A stretch of DNA of 64,000 nt, taken from Gp6-AA40 sp035571515. Lineage in GTDB: Bacteria > Acidobacteriota > Vicinamibacteria > Vicinamibacterales > UBA2999. The stretch covers positions 62,001-126,000 of the forward strand of contig DATNCQ010000147.1 in NCBI GenBank assembly GCA_035571515.1, in the 5' to 3' direction. Below are positions 14,697-23,341 of the stretch, piece by piece; position 1 is the first letter of the stretch, and every line of letters begins with the position of its first letter. Both the position numbers and the translations under genes were made by a program. The notes beneath the pieces were generated by a model. The model saw only the letters and a program-made list of their open reading frames with translations, was not told where the DNA came from and made no database searches.

Positions 14697-16385
14697 CTAA
14701 TTGCTCATCGCGTCGAGCGCCTGCACGCCGGACCGCATACCGTGCAGCCAGGTGGCGATGCTGATGCACACCGCCGCGACGAACGAGACGCCCATCATCA
14801 CCAGCCGGCCGGTGGGAATCGGACGGTGGCGCAGCTGGTAGAACAGGTAGGTCGTCGACGGCCACCCGAGCAGCACGATGATGACGATGATGAGCAGCAC
14901 GGCGAGGATCATGAAGGCGACGCCGCCGTACGAGCCCGCGACCTGGCTCGGGTTGTCGGCCGTGAAACGCGGGTAGCGGGCGCCCAGGCCCGTGGCGAGC
15001 CCGACGAGCGCGAGGCTGAGAAAGACGATCGCACCCGCGGCGACCACCTTCAGGAACGGATCGACGTCGAGCAGCTCGTTGGCGGCCACCGTCAGCGTCT
15101 CGGTGAGGACGAGCACCGGCACGAAACCCGTCCAGAACTTCGACCACAGGAAGTCGTGCATCGAAATCGGCGACTTGCGAACCAGCCAGAACGCCGGCCC
15201 CTCCGCCGAGACCATCGGGAAGACGAAGCGGACGGCGACGGTTGCCAGCACGAAGCCGGCCATTCCCAGGTTCACGAACGCGTAGACGTTCTTCACGAAG
15301 CCGCTCATGTACGGGATGCGGCCGAGATCGAGCACGCGGAAGTTGTACAGGTAGATCAGCACGAGCGCGAGCAGGAGCAGCAGTTGTGACCACTGGCTGA
15401 CGTCGCGCAGGAAGATCTTCAGGTCCTTGACGAGCAGCTGCCGCCGCACCGGCGACAGCGGCAGCACGCCGGCCATCACGTCGAGCGTCCGCAACTTCGT
15501 GAACCGCGCCTTGGGCGCTTCCTGCGATCGGCTGTAGCCCGAGAAGTGCCACCGCTCGTCGGCCGCGCGCAACCCGACACAGCACGCGAGCGCGGTCGTC
15601 CAGAGCGCGCCGGCATGGAGCGCGTCCCAGCCGCCCTTGAGGCTCGCAAACAACAGCTCTCCGGCCCAGAACGACGGCAGCAGCGGCGTCACCGGCGACT
15701 GCAGCGTGCTGAAGAAGCCCGTCACGTCGGGCAGCGACTCGGCGCGCAGCAACTGCTCGGGGCGAATCATCCGCAGCAGGACGACGATGCTGGCGGCGAA
15801 GAGGAAGCCCATGAGCATCAGCAGGTCGCGCGCGCGGCGCGCGGGAAAGACGTTGACGAGCAGCAGCGTGCACGCGGTGCCCACCGCGACCGGGATGATC
15901 GCGAACGGAACGATGGTCAGCGCGGACGTGACGTAGAAGCTCGCCGGCGCGCACTGCGCGAGGCCGACGCCGAGCAGGACCGGCGCGATGAACACCACTA
16001 CCATCCACGACGACTGCACGACGGTGCGCGCGAAGCGCGCGTAGAACAGCCGTCGCGCCGCCACCGGCGCCGTCAGCAGCAGCCGCAGGTCGTCGGAGAG
16101 GAAGAAGGTCGACAGCGCCGTGACGATCCCGCTGAAGGTCAGGAAGGCGAGGAACGTCATGAAGATCCACGACAGGCCGAGGCGCAGCAAGTAGTCGCCG
16201 AGCTCCTCGTAGTCCTGCAGCTGCCACGTCAGCCAGGCGGCGCCGTAGAAGAGCGCACAGAACACCCCGATGCCGACCGCAGCGAACAGGAACGCGCGCG
16301 TCAGGTCGCCGGGCTCGCGCCGCTGCGCCCGGTTGCGCGACGACCAGACATGCGGCAGCAGCAGGTAGGTGAAAGCGCCTTTCAT
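14697..16385 (-). CDS. ABC-2 type transporter permease
   Basis: A 562-residue polytopic membrane protein with roughly 12 hydrophobic segments spread through its length (for example the stretches near LFAAVGIGVFCALFYG, LLLLLALVLIYLYNF and AVLLIIVIIVLLGW). It resembles large ABC-2/Ynfa-type exporter permeases that work with a separate ATPase. ATG 16383-16385 overlaps the stop of the ATPase gene by 4 bases, so the two are translationally coupled. The exported substrate cannot be read from sequence. Confidence 0.85.
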   Translation of the reverse strand: MKGAFTYLLLPHVWSSRNRAQRREPGDLTRAFLFAAVGIGVFCALFYGAAWLTWQLQDYEELGDYLLRLGLSWIFMTFLAFLTFSGIVTALSTFFLSDDLRLLLTAPVAARRLFYARFARTVVQSSWMVVVFIAPVLLGVGLAQCAPASFYVTSALTIVPFAIIPVAVGTACTLLLVNVFPARRARDLLMLMGFLFAASIVVLLRMIRPEQLLRAESLPDVTGFFSTLQSPVTPLLPSFWAGELLFASLKGGWDALHAGALWTTALACCVGLRAADERWHFSGYSRSQEAPKARFTKLRTLDVMAGVLPLSPVRRQLLVKDLKIFLRDVSQWSQLLLLLALVLIYLYNFRVLDLGRIPYMSGFVKNVYAFVNLGMAGFVLATVAVRFVFPMVSAEGPAFWLVRKSPISMHDFLWSKFWTGFVPVLVLTETLTVAANELLDVDPFLKVVAAGAIVFLSLALVGLATGLGARYPRFTADNPSQVAGSYGGVAFMILAVLLIIVIIVLLGWPSTTYLFYQLRHRPIPTGRLVMMGVSFVAAVCISIATWLHGMRSGVQALDAMSN

Positions 16386-17131
16386 ACTGCTTCGTCGATT
16401 TCCTGGAGCGCACTGCCGCCGGTCAACCGCAGGAAAACCGACGTCAGCTGATCGTCGGCGCCGCCGAGCCTGCGGACCTCGTCCACCGTGCCGTGCGCGA
16501 TGATCTTTCCCTTGAGGATGATGCTCAGGCGCTGACACATCTCCTGCGCGACTTCGAGCGTGTGCGTGCTCATGAGGATGGCGACACCGCGCTCGCTCAT
16601 GCGGCGGAAGACGTCCTTGATGAGCCGCGCGCCGCGCGGATCGAGGCCGACCATCGGCTCGTCGACGGCCACGGCGCGGGGACGGTGCAGGAACGCCGCG
16701 CACATCACGAGCCGCTGCTTCATGCCGTGCGAAAAGCTTTCGACGAGCTCGTTTTCCCACCGGCGCAGCTCGAACAGGTCGAGCATCTCGTGCACCCGGT
16801 CCATCACGCCGTCGCCGTCGAGCCCGTAGAGACCCCCGTGGAACTTCAGGAACTCGCCGGCGGTGAGCTTTTCGTAGATGAAGGGCCGGTCGGGAATGAA
16901 CCCGAGCGACGCCTTGGCGAGCTCCGGCTCGGCCGCAACGTCGTGGCCGTTGACGATCACGCGGCCGGACGTCGGCTTCAGCAGGCCGGCAATCATCCGC
17001 AGCGTCGTCGTCTTGCCGGCCCCGTTCGGCCCGAGGAAGCCGTGAATTTCGCCCGGTTGCACGTCGAGCGACACGTCGTCGACCGCGGTGAACTTTCCGT
17101 ACTGCTTGATCAGGTGTTGAACGGCGATCAT
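16382..17131 (-). CDS. ABC transporter ATP-binding protein
   Basis: A 249-residue ATPase powering the permease encoded next. Walker A GPNGAGKTT near residue 32, a Q-loop region following LGFIPDRPF, signature SFSHGMKQR (degenerate LSGGQ, common in ABC-2 ATPases), Walker B VAVDEPMVGLD, and the switch His in STHTLE are all present. ATG 17129-17131 overlaps the stop of the transglutaminase gene by 4 bases, making a three-gene coupled unit of transglutaminase, ATPase and permease. Confidence 0.92.
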   Translation of the reverse strand: MIAVQHLIKQYGKFTAVDDVSLDVQPGEIHGFLGPNGAGKTTTLRMIAGLLKPTSGRVIVNGHDVAAEPELAKASLGFIPDRPFIYEKLTAGEFLKFHGGLYGLDGDGVMDRVHEMLDLFELRRWENELVESFSHGMKQRLVMCAAFLHRPRAVAVDEPMVGLDPRGARLIKDVFRRMSERGVAILMSTHTLEVAQEMCQRLSIILKGKIIAHGTVDEVRRLGGADDQLTSVFLRLTGGSALQEIDEAV

Positions 17132-18813
17132 CGTCTTCGGGGCCTCAACAAGCGGCTCAGCCAGCAGCAGTCCTCCGCTGCCGGCGGGGTGGCCGACACC
17201 GCACGCATCGGCGCCAGGTCGGTGGACTGGCCGATCAGGATCGGCGTGGCGTTCTCGACGAGCGTCATGTCGAGCACCTTCATCCTGATGCGGCCGATGA
17301 GCGGCAGGATCGACGCCTGCTTGTCGAGCCCTCCGCGCGCGAGCCGCACGTGCGTCGCATCCGCGGGGAATTCGTTCAGCGTCGGATCGACGGGCAGCCA
17401 GAGGCCGCGCCCCGCGCCTTCGTCGATGTACACCTCCGGCCACGCGTGGTAATAGAACGCGCCGGTGATCCCGCGGACGTAGGTGAGGCCGACCGCGATG
17501 CGCGCGGGGATGCCGACGGAGCGCGCCATGGCGACGTAGAGCGCCGTGTGCTCGTTGCAGTCGCCCACCTTGGTGCGAAGCACCTCGAGCGCCGACGGAA
17601 GGCTGACGGTCGGCTTTTTGTCGAGGAGCGCGTTGACGTAGCGCGTCAGCCTCTCGGCGCGGGCCCGGGCGCCGGTCGCGCCCGCAATCGCCTTCTCGGC
17701 CTCGGCGCGAATCTCCGGCGCGTCGCTTTCGATGAGCGGCTCCGGCTTGAGGTATTCGCCGATCGTGGCGTCGGCGGGACCGGCCTGAAGCTTCTGTGGG
17801 TCGGTCAGCTCAATGATCGAGCCGTTCACCTCCTGCCCCGCCCCCTGCAGCTCGGCGTTGGTCAGGTCGGCGCCATCGAGCTCCAGCCGCAGGCGGCGAA
17901 CGTCGCGCGGCTCGTCGATCCGCTGCCGCATCGCGGGAACCACGGCGGCCGCCTGCAGCAGGTCCGTCTGCACGCGGCCCGGCACGCTGAGCGTCTGCGC
18001 GCGGTCGGCCGACTCGCGCACCGTGATCAGGCCGAGCGGGCTCTCCTCGCGTACCACGTCGCCGGTGTCCGTAATCCACGACGTCGTCTGCAGCCCCTGG
18101 TACACCATGTCCACGCGGAAGGCGGGGATCGGCCGCTCGCCGCCGTTGCGGACGATTTCGCGGCTGCCGATCTTCACCGTGACCGGCTGGTTGCGGAGCG
18201 TGGCGGGGTCGAAGATGTGCCACTGCTGCTCCGAGCCGGCGGCGAGCCGGCCGCCGGCGAGCAGCCGCGAAAAATTCTGCGAGAGGACCGGCGCCTCGTC
18301 GAGCTCGCGTGTTTCGCTCCGCGTGCGGCCGGCGGACGTGATGGCGATCACCAGTCGCGCGCGCGCCTTCGCGGTCGGGCCTCCCCCGGGCGAGCGGGAC
18401 GAGTCGAGGGGCTCGACGCGGCCGCGCACGGCAACGGCCCCCGTGCCGGGATCGAGCGAGAAGTCGAACGAGCGGAGCGCGAAGTTCGAGTCCACGCGCG
18501 CCGCGGTGTGCAGCGCCGCGGCGGTCGATGCGCCCAGCAGCGACATCTGCAGGCGTCCGTCCTCCTGCAGTTCGAAGCCGCCGTCGGTCGGCACGATCTG
18601 GCTGACCGTGAACCCGATCTTGTCCCCGCGGTAGTAGACGCCGCGCCACTCGGCATTCGAGCCGTAGCGCGCGAGGTCGGTCGCCAGGTTGGCCGCCGAC
18701 GCCTGGAGGTACGAGCGGTTCACGAGCACCGCCATCGAGGCGGCCCACGCGATGACGATGAGCACGGACACCGGCCGCGTCAGCCAGCGCGGCAATGGCT
18801 TGAAGAAGGTCAT
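17128..18813 (-). CDS. Membrane-anchored transglutaminase-like domain protein
   Basis: A 561-residue protein with one N-terminal membrane anchor (about residues 15-33), a long beta-rich extracytoplasmic region, and a transglutaminase-like domain. The cysteine lies in GDCNEHT (near 416), the histidine in YYHAWPEVY (near 454) and the aspartate in PVDPT (near 471). Such folds act as peptidases or amide-forming enzymes on cell-surface substrates. The coupled ABC-2 exporter suggests it processes or receives an exported product. A Pro/Arg tail containing CC ends the protein. Confidence 0.85.
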   Translation of the reverse strand: MTFFKPLPRWLTRPVSVLIVIAWAASMAVLVNRSYLQASAANLATDLARYGSNAEWRGVYYRGDKIGFTVSQIVPTDGGFELQEDGRLQMSLLGASTAAALHTAARVDSNFALRSFDFSLDPGTGAVAVRGRVEPLDSSRSPGGGPTAKARARLVIAITSAGRTRSETRELDEAPVLSQNFSRLLAGGRLAAGSEQQWHIFDPATLRNQPVTVKIGSREIVRNGGERPIPAFRVDMVYQGLQTTSWITDTGDVVREESPLGLITVRESADRAQTLSVPGRVQTDLLQAAAVVPAMRQRIDEPRDVRRLRLELDGADLTNAELQGAGQEVNGSIIELTDPQKLQAGPADATIGEYLKPEPLIESDAPEIRAEAEKAIAGATGARARAERLTRYVNALLDKKPTVSLPSALEVLRTKVGDCNEHTALYVAMARSVGIPARIAVGLTYVRGITGAFYYHAWPEVYIDEGAGRGLWLPVDPTLNEFPADATHVRLARGGLDKQASILPLIGRIRMKVLDMTLVENATPILIGQSTDLAPMRAVSATPPAAEDCCWLSRLLRPRRR

Positions 18814-18862
18814 GGAGACGGTGGAATTCCCGATCCGTTATCGGCGCGAAGCCGTCGATCGA

Positions 18863-20032
18863 TTATCGCAAGGCCCAGGCGAGGAATCGCTCTGTGTAAT
18901 AGAGCGCAATCTGCCCGCTGACGCCGTTCGGGACGGCGTCGAAGGCGTGCTCGGCCCACGGAATTTCGAGGAGAACCGACCGCGCGCCGGCCTCGCGCAG
19001 CCGCTCGTCGAGCTCGCGCCCGAATCGTGGGGCGACGATGTGATCGCGGGCGCCGTAGACGAGCAGGCTCGGCGGCACGCGCGAGGTCGCGTACGTCACC
19101 GGCGAGGCGTCGTGATAGCGCGCAGCGGCGGTGTCCGGGGTGCCGTGCAGGTACGTCTCGAGGATGGAACGGATGTCGAGCGGATCCGGACGCGGCGGCT
19201 CTCGCCAGCCTTCAATCAGGTCGGTCGGCCCGTAATAGCCGACGACGGCGCGCACGAGCTGCGCGCCGGACTGATAGGCGGCGACGAGCGCCAGCTGCGC
19301 GCCCGCCGAGCGGCCGACGAACGCGATGCGTGAAGGATCCGCTTCGTATTCGGCGCTGTGCGCCAGCACCCATCCGAGCGCGGTGCGCACGTCCTGGATT
19401 TGCGCGGGCCACGTCGCCGCCGGCGCGTGCCGGTAATCGATGGCGGCCACCACGTAGCCGCGCGCGGCGAACCATGTCGCAAACGATGCATTGTCCGCCG
19501 GCGCGCCGCGCTGCCACGCGCCGCCGTACAACTGCAGCAGCACGGGATGGGGACCGGCGCCCGGCGGCCGATAGACATCCGCCGTGAGCGCAACCCCGCC
19601 GGGACTTGCGAACTCCACGCCACGGCGGACGAGCACGTCGACGCGCGCGATTCCGCGCACGAAGTCGAGCGGCGAAAGGGCGTGCGCCCGCAGCCCGGCG
19701 CCCGTCGCGGCCGGAATCTGCTGGAGGTAGTCGCGGCCGAGCCCCTGCTCCATCGCCCGATCGAAGGAGGCGAGCGTGAGCGGCGCGCGTGCGAGCGGTG
19801 AGGCGGACAGGAGCGCCGCAACGACGGCGAAGGCGAAGGCTGCGCGCGCCGCTGGCGCCACGGCGGCCGCGTTGAACGTCATCGCGCACACGCCGAGCGA
19901 CGCCAGCAGCAGCCACGGGCTGATCTCCGGCGCCCCCACGGCCAGCGGCAGCAGGCCGGCGTGAAATGGCGGCAGGACGATCCAGATCGCGATCAGGCAG
20001 AGCGCAATCGCCGGGACGAGCATCCATGTCAT
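18863..20032 (-). CDS. Alpha/beta hydrolase with N-terminal membrane segments
   Basis: About 389 residues. The first ~95 residues hold three hydrophobic helices; the rest is an esterase-type alpha/beta hydrolase. Oxyanion-hole motif YGGAWQRG, nucleophile elbow GRSAG, acid in GARDHIV and histidine in WAEHAFD are all visible, matching the BD-FAE/carboxylesterase group. The catalytic domain should face one side of the membrane, probably the periplasm. I chose ATG 20032; GTG 20059 would add nine residues. It lies between egtD and the transglutaminase gene on the same strand with gaps of about 35 and 50 bases. Substrate unknown. Confidence 0.82.
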   Translation of the reverse strand: MTWMLVPAIALCLIAIWIVLPPFHAGLLPLAVGAPEISPWLLLASLGVCAMTFNAAAVAPAARAAFAFAVVAALLSASPLARAPLTLASFDRAMEQGLGRDYLQQIPAATGAGLRAHALSPLDFVRGIARVDVLVRRGVEFASPGGVALTADVYRPPGAGPHPVLLQLYGGAWQRGAPADNASFATWFAARGYVVAAIDYRHAPAATWPAQIQDVRTALGWVLAHSAEYEADPSRIAFVGRSAGAQLALVAAYQSGAQLVRAVVGYYGPTDLIEGWREPPRPDPLDIRSILETYLHGTPDTAAARYHDASPVTYATSRVPPSLLVYGARDHIVAPRFGRELDERLREAGARSVLLEIPWAEHAFDAVPNGVSGQIALYYTERFLAWALR

Positions 20033-20067
20033 CAGCGGTGGGGACGGCGGCCGCGCCACGCGCCATC

Positions 20068-21039
20068 TTATCCGCGCGCCGGCTCGGCGTTCACGTCGAA
20101 GCGCGTCAACGCGAACTTCGCGTCCCCGTCGATCCACTGCTCGCCGCCGCTGAAGCCGGCGGCGAGCCCCTCGGCCATCACCTGGTCCGGCTCGTACTTG
20201 TACGAACTCTCCGTCCAGATCGCTTCGCCCTCGCGCAGCTCGAGCTCGAGGCCGGCGCCGGGAATCGAGACCGTCTGCCGCCGCGCGCTCACCAGGTACG
20301 CTTCGACGCGCTGCGCCGCGGCATTCCAGGCGGCTCGATGGCGGAACGCGGCCAGGTCGAAGTTGGCGCCGAGCTCGTCGTTGATGCGGCGCAGCACGTT
20401 GCGGTTGAACGCGGCGGTCACCTTCAACGGATCGTCGTAGGCGAGGAGCAGCTCGCGTTCCGGCTTGACCAGGTCAGCGCCAAGCAGCAGCGCGTCTCCG
20501 GCCCGCAGCGAGTGACGGATCCGCCGCAGCAGATCGCGGGCCGCCGACGGCGCGAAGTTGCCGATGTTCGAGCCCAGGAACAGCACGATGAGCGCCGCCT
20601 CGGGCGGCCGCCTCTCGATCGCCCGCATGAGGCCCGCCTCGTAGGCGGCGTGATGCGTGATCACCTCGCGCACGCCGATCGCCTGCAGCCGATACCGCGC
20701 GGTGTCGAGCGCTGCCTGCGAGATGTCGATCAGCTGGATCAGCGGAAATGGCTCGCCCGCCGCGGCGACGAGCACCGCAATCTTGTCGCCGCTGCCGCAT
20801 CCGAGCTCCGCGAGCGTGGCGCGCCCGCGCCGCGGATCGACGATGTCGCGCGCGTGTCGCGCGAGCATCGCGGTTTCCGCGCGCGTGACGCGGTACCAGG
20901 GCAGCCTGGTGATGGCCTCGAAGAGCGCCGAGCCGAGCTCGTCGTAGAAGTATTTCGAGGAAATCTGCTTCGGGTCGCGCGCCAGCGTCTCGGCCAGCTC
21001 GGCCCCGAAGGCGCGCGTCCCTACGTCGTCTTCACGCAC
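20068..21039 (-). CDS. egtD: L-histidine N(alpha)-methyltransferase EgtD
   Basis: A 323-residue SAM enzyme that trimethylates histidine to hercynine, the first step of ergothioneine synthesis. The N-terminus PKQISSKYFYDELGSALFE and the SAM loop ELGCGSGDK (residues 78-86) are characteristic, as is FLGSNIGNF (about 155-163). GTG 21037-21039 lies inside the end of egtB, a 19-base overlap, so the pair is translationally coupled with EgtB made first. Confidence 0.93.
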   Translation of the reverse strand: MREDDVGTRAFGAELAETLARDPKQISSKYFYDELGSALFEAITRLPWYRVTRAETAMLARHARDIVDPRRGRATLAELGCGSGDKIAVLVAAAGEPFPLIQLIDISQAALDTARYRLQAIGVREVITHHAAYEAGLMRAIERRPPEAALIVLFLGSNIGNFAPSAARDLLRRIRHSLRAGDALLLGADLVKPERELLLAYDDPLKVTAAFNRNVLRRINDELGANFDLAAFRHRAAWNAAAQRVEAYLVSARRQTVSIPGAGLELELREGEAIWTESSYKYEPDQVMAEGLAAGFSGGEQWIDGDAKFALTRFDVNAEPARG

Positions 21040-22313
21040 CGGAACGCCGCGTAGATGTAGGGATAGCGTGGCCGGAACCAGTTCCGGAAGCCGGGCCGGA
21101 TAAGGCCGCGGGCGGTCACTGGAGAGGCGCCCTTCATGACGAAGTGCTCGCCGTCGAAGAAGTCGGCCGAATACTCCGGGTACGACGGCAGCGGCGTGAA
21201 GCCGTCGAACGGCGCGAACACGTCGGCGGTCCATTCCCAGCCGTTGCCGACCAGGTCGTGGACGCCGAACTCGCTGGCGCCGCCGCGGGCGCCGGCCGGA
21301 ACCGGATCGAAGCGCGCGAAGTCGACGTTCACCGGCGTGCTGCCGGCGGAGGCGCGGATGAATTCCGGCTCGGTCATGAGACGCTGCCCGCGCCAGCGCG
21401 CGTAGGCGTTGGCCTCGGCCCACGTCACGTAGACAGGCCATTGCCCGGGGAGCGGCACGCGCTCGAACATCGCACGCCAGTACCACGCACCGTCGTGGTG
21501 TTCCCAGAACGGCGGGTGCGCGACACGATCCTCATGCACCCACGCCCAGTCTTCCGGCCGCCAATGACGCGGGTCGCTGTAGCCGCCTGCTTCGACAAAC
21601 TGCATGAAGTCGGCGTTGGTCACATTCAGCGTGTCGATCTCGAAGGCCGCCACCTCGACGCGCCGCGAGGGGCGCTCGTTGTCCCAGGCAAACGGCTCCT
21701 GGTCCGGCGTTCCCAGCGTCACCGTGCCGGCCGGCACGAGCGCGCGCGACGCGCGAGCGCCGTCGCCAAGCCGGGGCGGCAGCGTCACGTAGTGGTCCGG
21801 CTTTCTCTTCCACTCGTCGGGAACGCGGTGCCACATGTACGCCAGCGTCTCCTGGTGCATCTCCTCGTGCTCGATGATCGCCCACACCGCCTGCGCGTGA
21901 CGCAGCAGCGGATGGTCGTCGCGCTCGACATCCGCGTGCGCGATGGCGTCCTCGACGAGCGCGTCGGCCGCCTCCGCGTAGGCACGCACGGAGTCCTGAT
22001 CGGGCCACGCGGGATTGCCGCGCGCGATCGCCGCGGCTTCCTGTTCGGGATCGATGCCGCGCGCGAAGATGGTCTCCAGGTGCTCGTCGATCCCCGGACG
22101 GCCGAGGCCCTTCTTGATCAGCGTGTTCACCGCGAAGGCCGGCAGGTGGCCCTCGTAGAAGACGATCGGGTTGCGCAGCGCGATCGGCTTGTGGAAGTAG
22201 GCGGCGGGGTCGAGGAGATCGAACAGCGCGCGCGTGCGGCGACGCGTGCGGCGGAATCGATCGAGCGCCTCGCGGCGATTGAACACGGCGGCGGCCAGCG
22301 CCTCAGGAGCCAT
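21021..22313 (-). CDS. egtB: Ergothioneine biosynthesis sulfoxide synthase EgtB
   Basis: Non-heme iron enzyme of 430 residues that joins hercynine to gamma-glutamylcysteine or cysteine through a C-S bond. The DinB-like head has the iron ligands His56 (YEGH) and the HxxxHxE set His149, His153 and Glu155. The C-terminal half is an FGE-sulfatase domain (NGWEWTADVF, and a C-terminal Arg/Tyr-rich FRPRYPYIYAAFR). No egtA, egtC or egtE is next to it, so the thiol donor cannot be told. ATG 22311-22313 is preceded by AGGGGG, which may serve both as ribosome-binding site and as the six-base spacer after a TACTCT hexamer. Confidence 0.92.
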   Translation of the reverse strand: MAPEALAAAVFNRREALDRFRRTRRRTRALFDLLDPAAYFHKPIALRNPIVFYEGHLPAFAVNTLIKKGLGRPGIDEHLETIFARGIDPEQEAAAIARGNPAWPDQDSVRAYAEAADALVEDAIAHADVERDDHPLLRHAQAVWAIIEHEEMHQETLAYMWHRVPDEWKRKPDHYVTLPPRLGDGARASRALVPAGTVTLGTPDQEPFAWDNERPSRRVEVAAFEIDTLNVTNADFMQFVEAGGYSDPRHWRPEDWAWVHEDRVAHPPFWEHHDGAWYWRAMFERVPLPGQWPVYVTWAEANAYARWRGQRLMTEPEFIRASAGSTPVNVDFARFDPVPAGARGGASEFGVHDLVGNGWEWTADVFAPFDGFTPLPSYPEYSADFFDGEHFVMKGASPVTARGLIRPGFRNWFRPRYPYIYAAFRCVKTT

Positions 22314-22346
22314 CCCCCTAGAGTACAATTCTCCGAGCCCACGGCC
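22314..22346. promoter_or_regulatory. Divergent promoter region between egtB and thiS
   Basis: Minus strand: TACTCT (22320-22325) six bases before the egtB ATG. Plus strand: TACAAT (22324-22329), 17 bases before the thiS GTG 22347. The two hexamers overlap, so initiation in the two directions may be mutually exclusive. Confidence 0.4.
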
Positions 22347-22547
22347 GTGCGCATTACGCTCAACGGGGATCCGTACGACCTCGAGCAGCCGTTGTCGGTA
22401 CAGGAGCTTCTCGAACGGCTCGACATCGACCCGAGACGCGTCGCGGTCGAGCACAACCTCGTGATCGTGCGGCGCACCGCGTTCGCCGCGACGCTGGTCG
22501 GCGATGGCGACCGCGTCGAGATCGTCAATTTCGTGGGTGGCGGATAG
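22347..22547 (+). CDS. thiS: Sulfur carrier protein ThiS
   Basis: A 66-residue ubiquitin-like carrier that brings sulfur to the thiazole ring of thiamine. The C-terminal Gly-Gly needed for thiocarboxylate formation is present (NFVGGG), and the fold pattern (ITLNGDP start, LLERLDIDPRRVAVEHN middle) fits. It starts at GTG 22347 and lies 11 bases upstream of thiG, its partner. Confidence 0.92.
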   Translation: MRITLNGDPYDLEQPLSVQELLERLDIDPRRVAVEHNLVIVRRTAFAATLVGDGDRVEIVNFVGGG

Positions 22548-22558
22548 ATGGGTTGCAG

Positions 22559-23338
22559 ATGACGGACACGCCTTTTACGATCGCCGGCCGCACCTTCACC
22601 TCGCGGCTGATTGTCGGCACCGGCAAGTACTCGTCGCACGCGGTGATGGCGCAGGCGCACGCGGCGTCCGGCGCCGACATGGTCACCGTCGCGGTGCGGC
22701 GCGTGAACATCTCCGATCGCACGCGCGAGTCGCTGCTCGACTACATCGACACCTCGCGCATGTTCATCCTGCCCAATACCGCCGGCTGCTACTCGGCGGA
22801 CGAAGCGGTGCGGACGGCGCTGCTCGGGCGCGAGGCGGGGCTGTCCAACTGGGTGAAGCTCGAGGTGATCGGCGACGAGCGGACGCTCTTTCCCGACAAC
22901 GAGGCGCTGCTGGAGGCGACGCGCATCCTCGTGCGCGAGGGGTTCGTCGTGCTGCCGTATACCAGCGACGATCCGATCGCCTGCCGCAAGCTCGAGGACG
23001 CGGGCGCCGCGGCCGTGATGCCGCTCGGTGCGCCGATCGGCTCGGGGCTCGGCATCCAGAACGCCAACAACATCCGCATCATCCGCGAGTTCGCGCGCGT
23101 GCCCGTCATCGTCGATGCCGGTGTCGGCACGGCATCCGACGCGACCGTCGCGATGGAGCTCGGCGCGGACGGCGTGCTGATGAACACCGCCATTGCCGGT
23201 GCGCAGGAGCCGATCGCGATGGCCGAGGCGATGAAGCACGCCGTCATGGCCGGCCGCCTGGCCTACCGCGCGGGGCGCATCGCGAAGAAGATGTACGCGA
23301 CCGCGAGCAGCCCCGTCGAAGGACTCGTCGGCCGCTGA
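22559..23338 (+). CDS. thiG: Thiazole synthase ThiG
   Basis: A 259-residue TIM-barrel enzyme that forms the thiazole phosphate from deoxyxylulose-5-phosphate, dehydroglycine and ThiS thiocarboxylate. The Schiff-base lysine is Lys100 in NWVKLEVIGDE, and the phosphate-binding end VDAGVGTASDA is intact. I prefer ATG 22559 over the in-frame TTG 22553. No thiO, thiH, thiE or thiC is nearby, so the rest of the pathway lies elsewhere. Confidence 0.94.
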   Translation: MTDTPFTIAGRTFTSRLIVGTGKYSSHAVMAQAHAASGADMVTVAVRRVNISDRTRESLLDYIDTSRMFILPNTAGCYSADEAVRTALLGREAGLSNWVKLEVIGDERTLFPDNEALLEATRILVREGFVVLPYTSDDPIACRKLEDAGAAAVMPLGAPIGSGLGIQNANNIRIIREFARVPVIVDAGVGTASDATVAMELGADGVLMNTAIAGAQEPIAMAEAMKHAVMAGRLAYRAGRIAKKMYATASSPVEGLVGR

Positions 23339-23341
23339 TCG

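Noticed and set aside
12814..16413. 1199-codon minus-strand open frame
   Set aside because: Only the last ~270 codons (MerR/TPR) make a recognisable protein. The rest is antisense to glk and out of frame with the ABC permease, low-complexity Arg/Ala-rich, typical of shadow frames in high-GC DNA.
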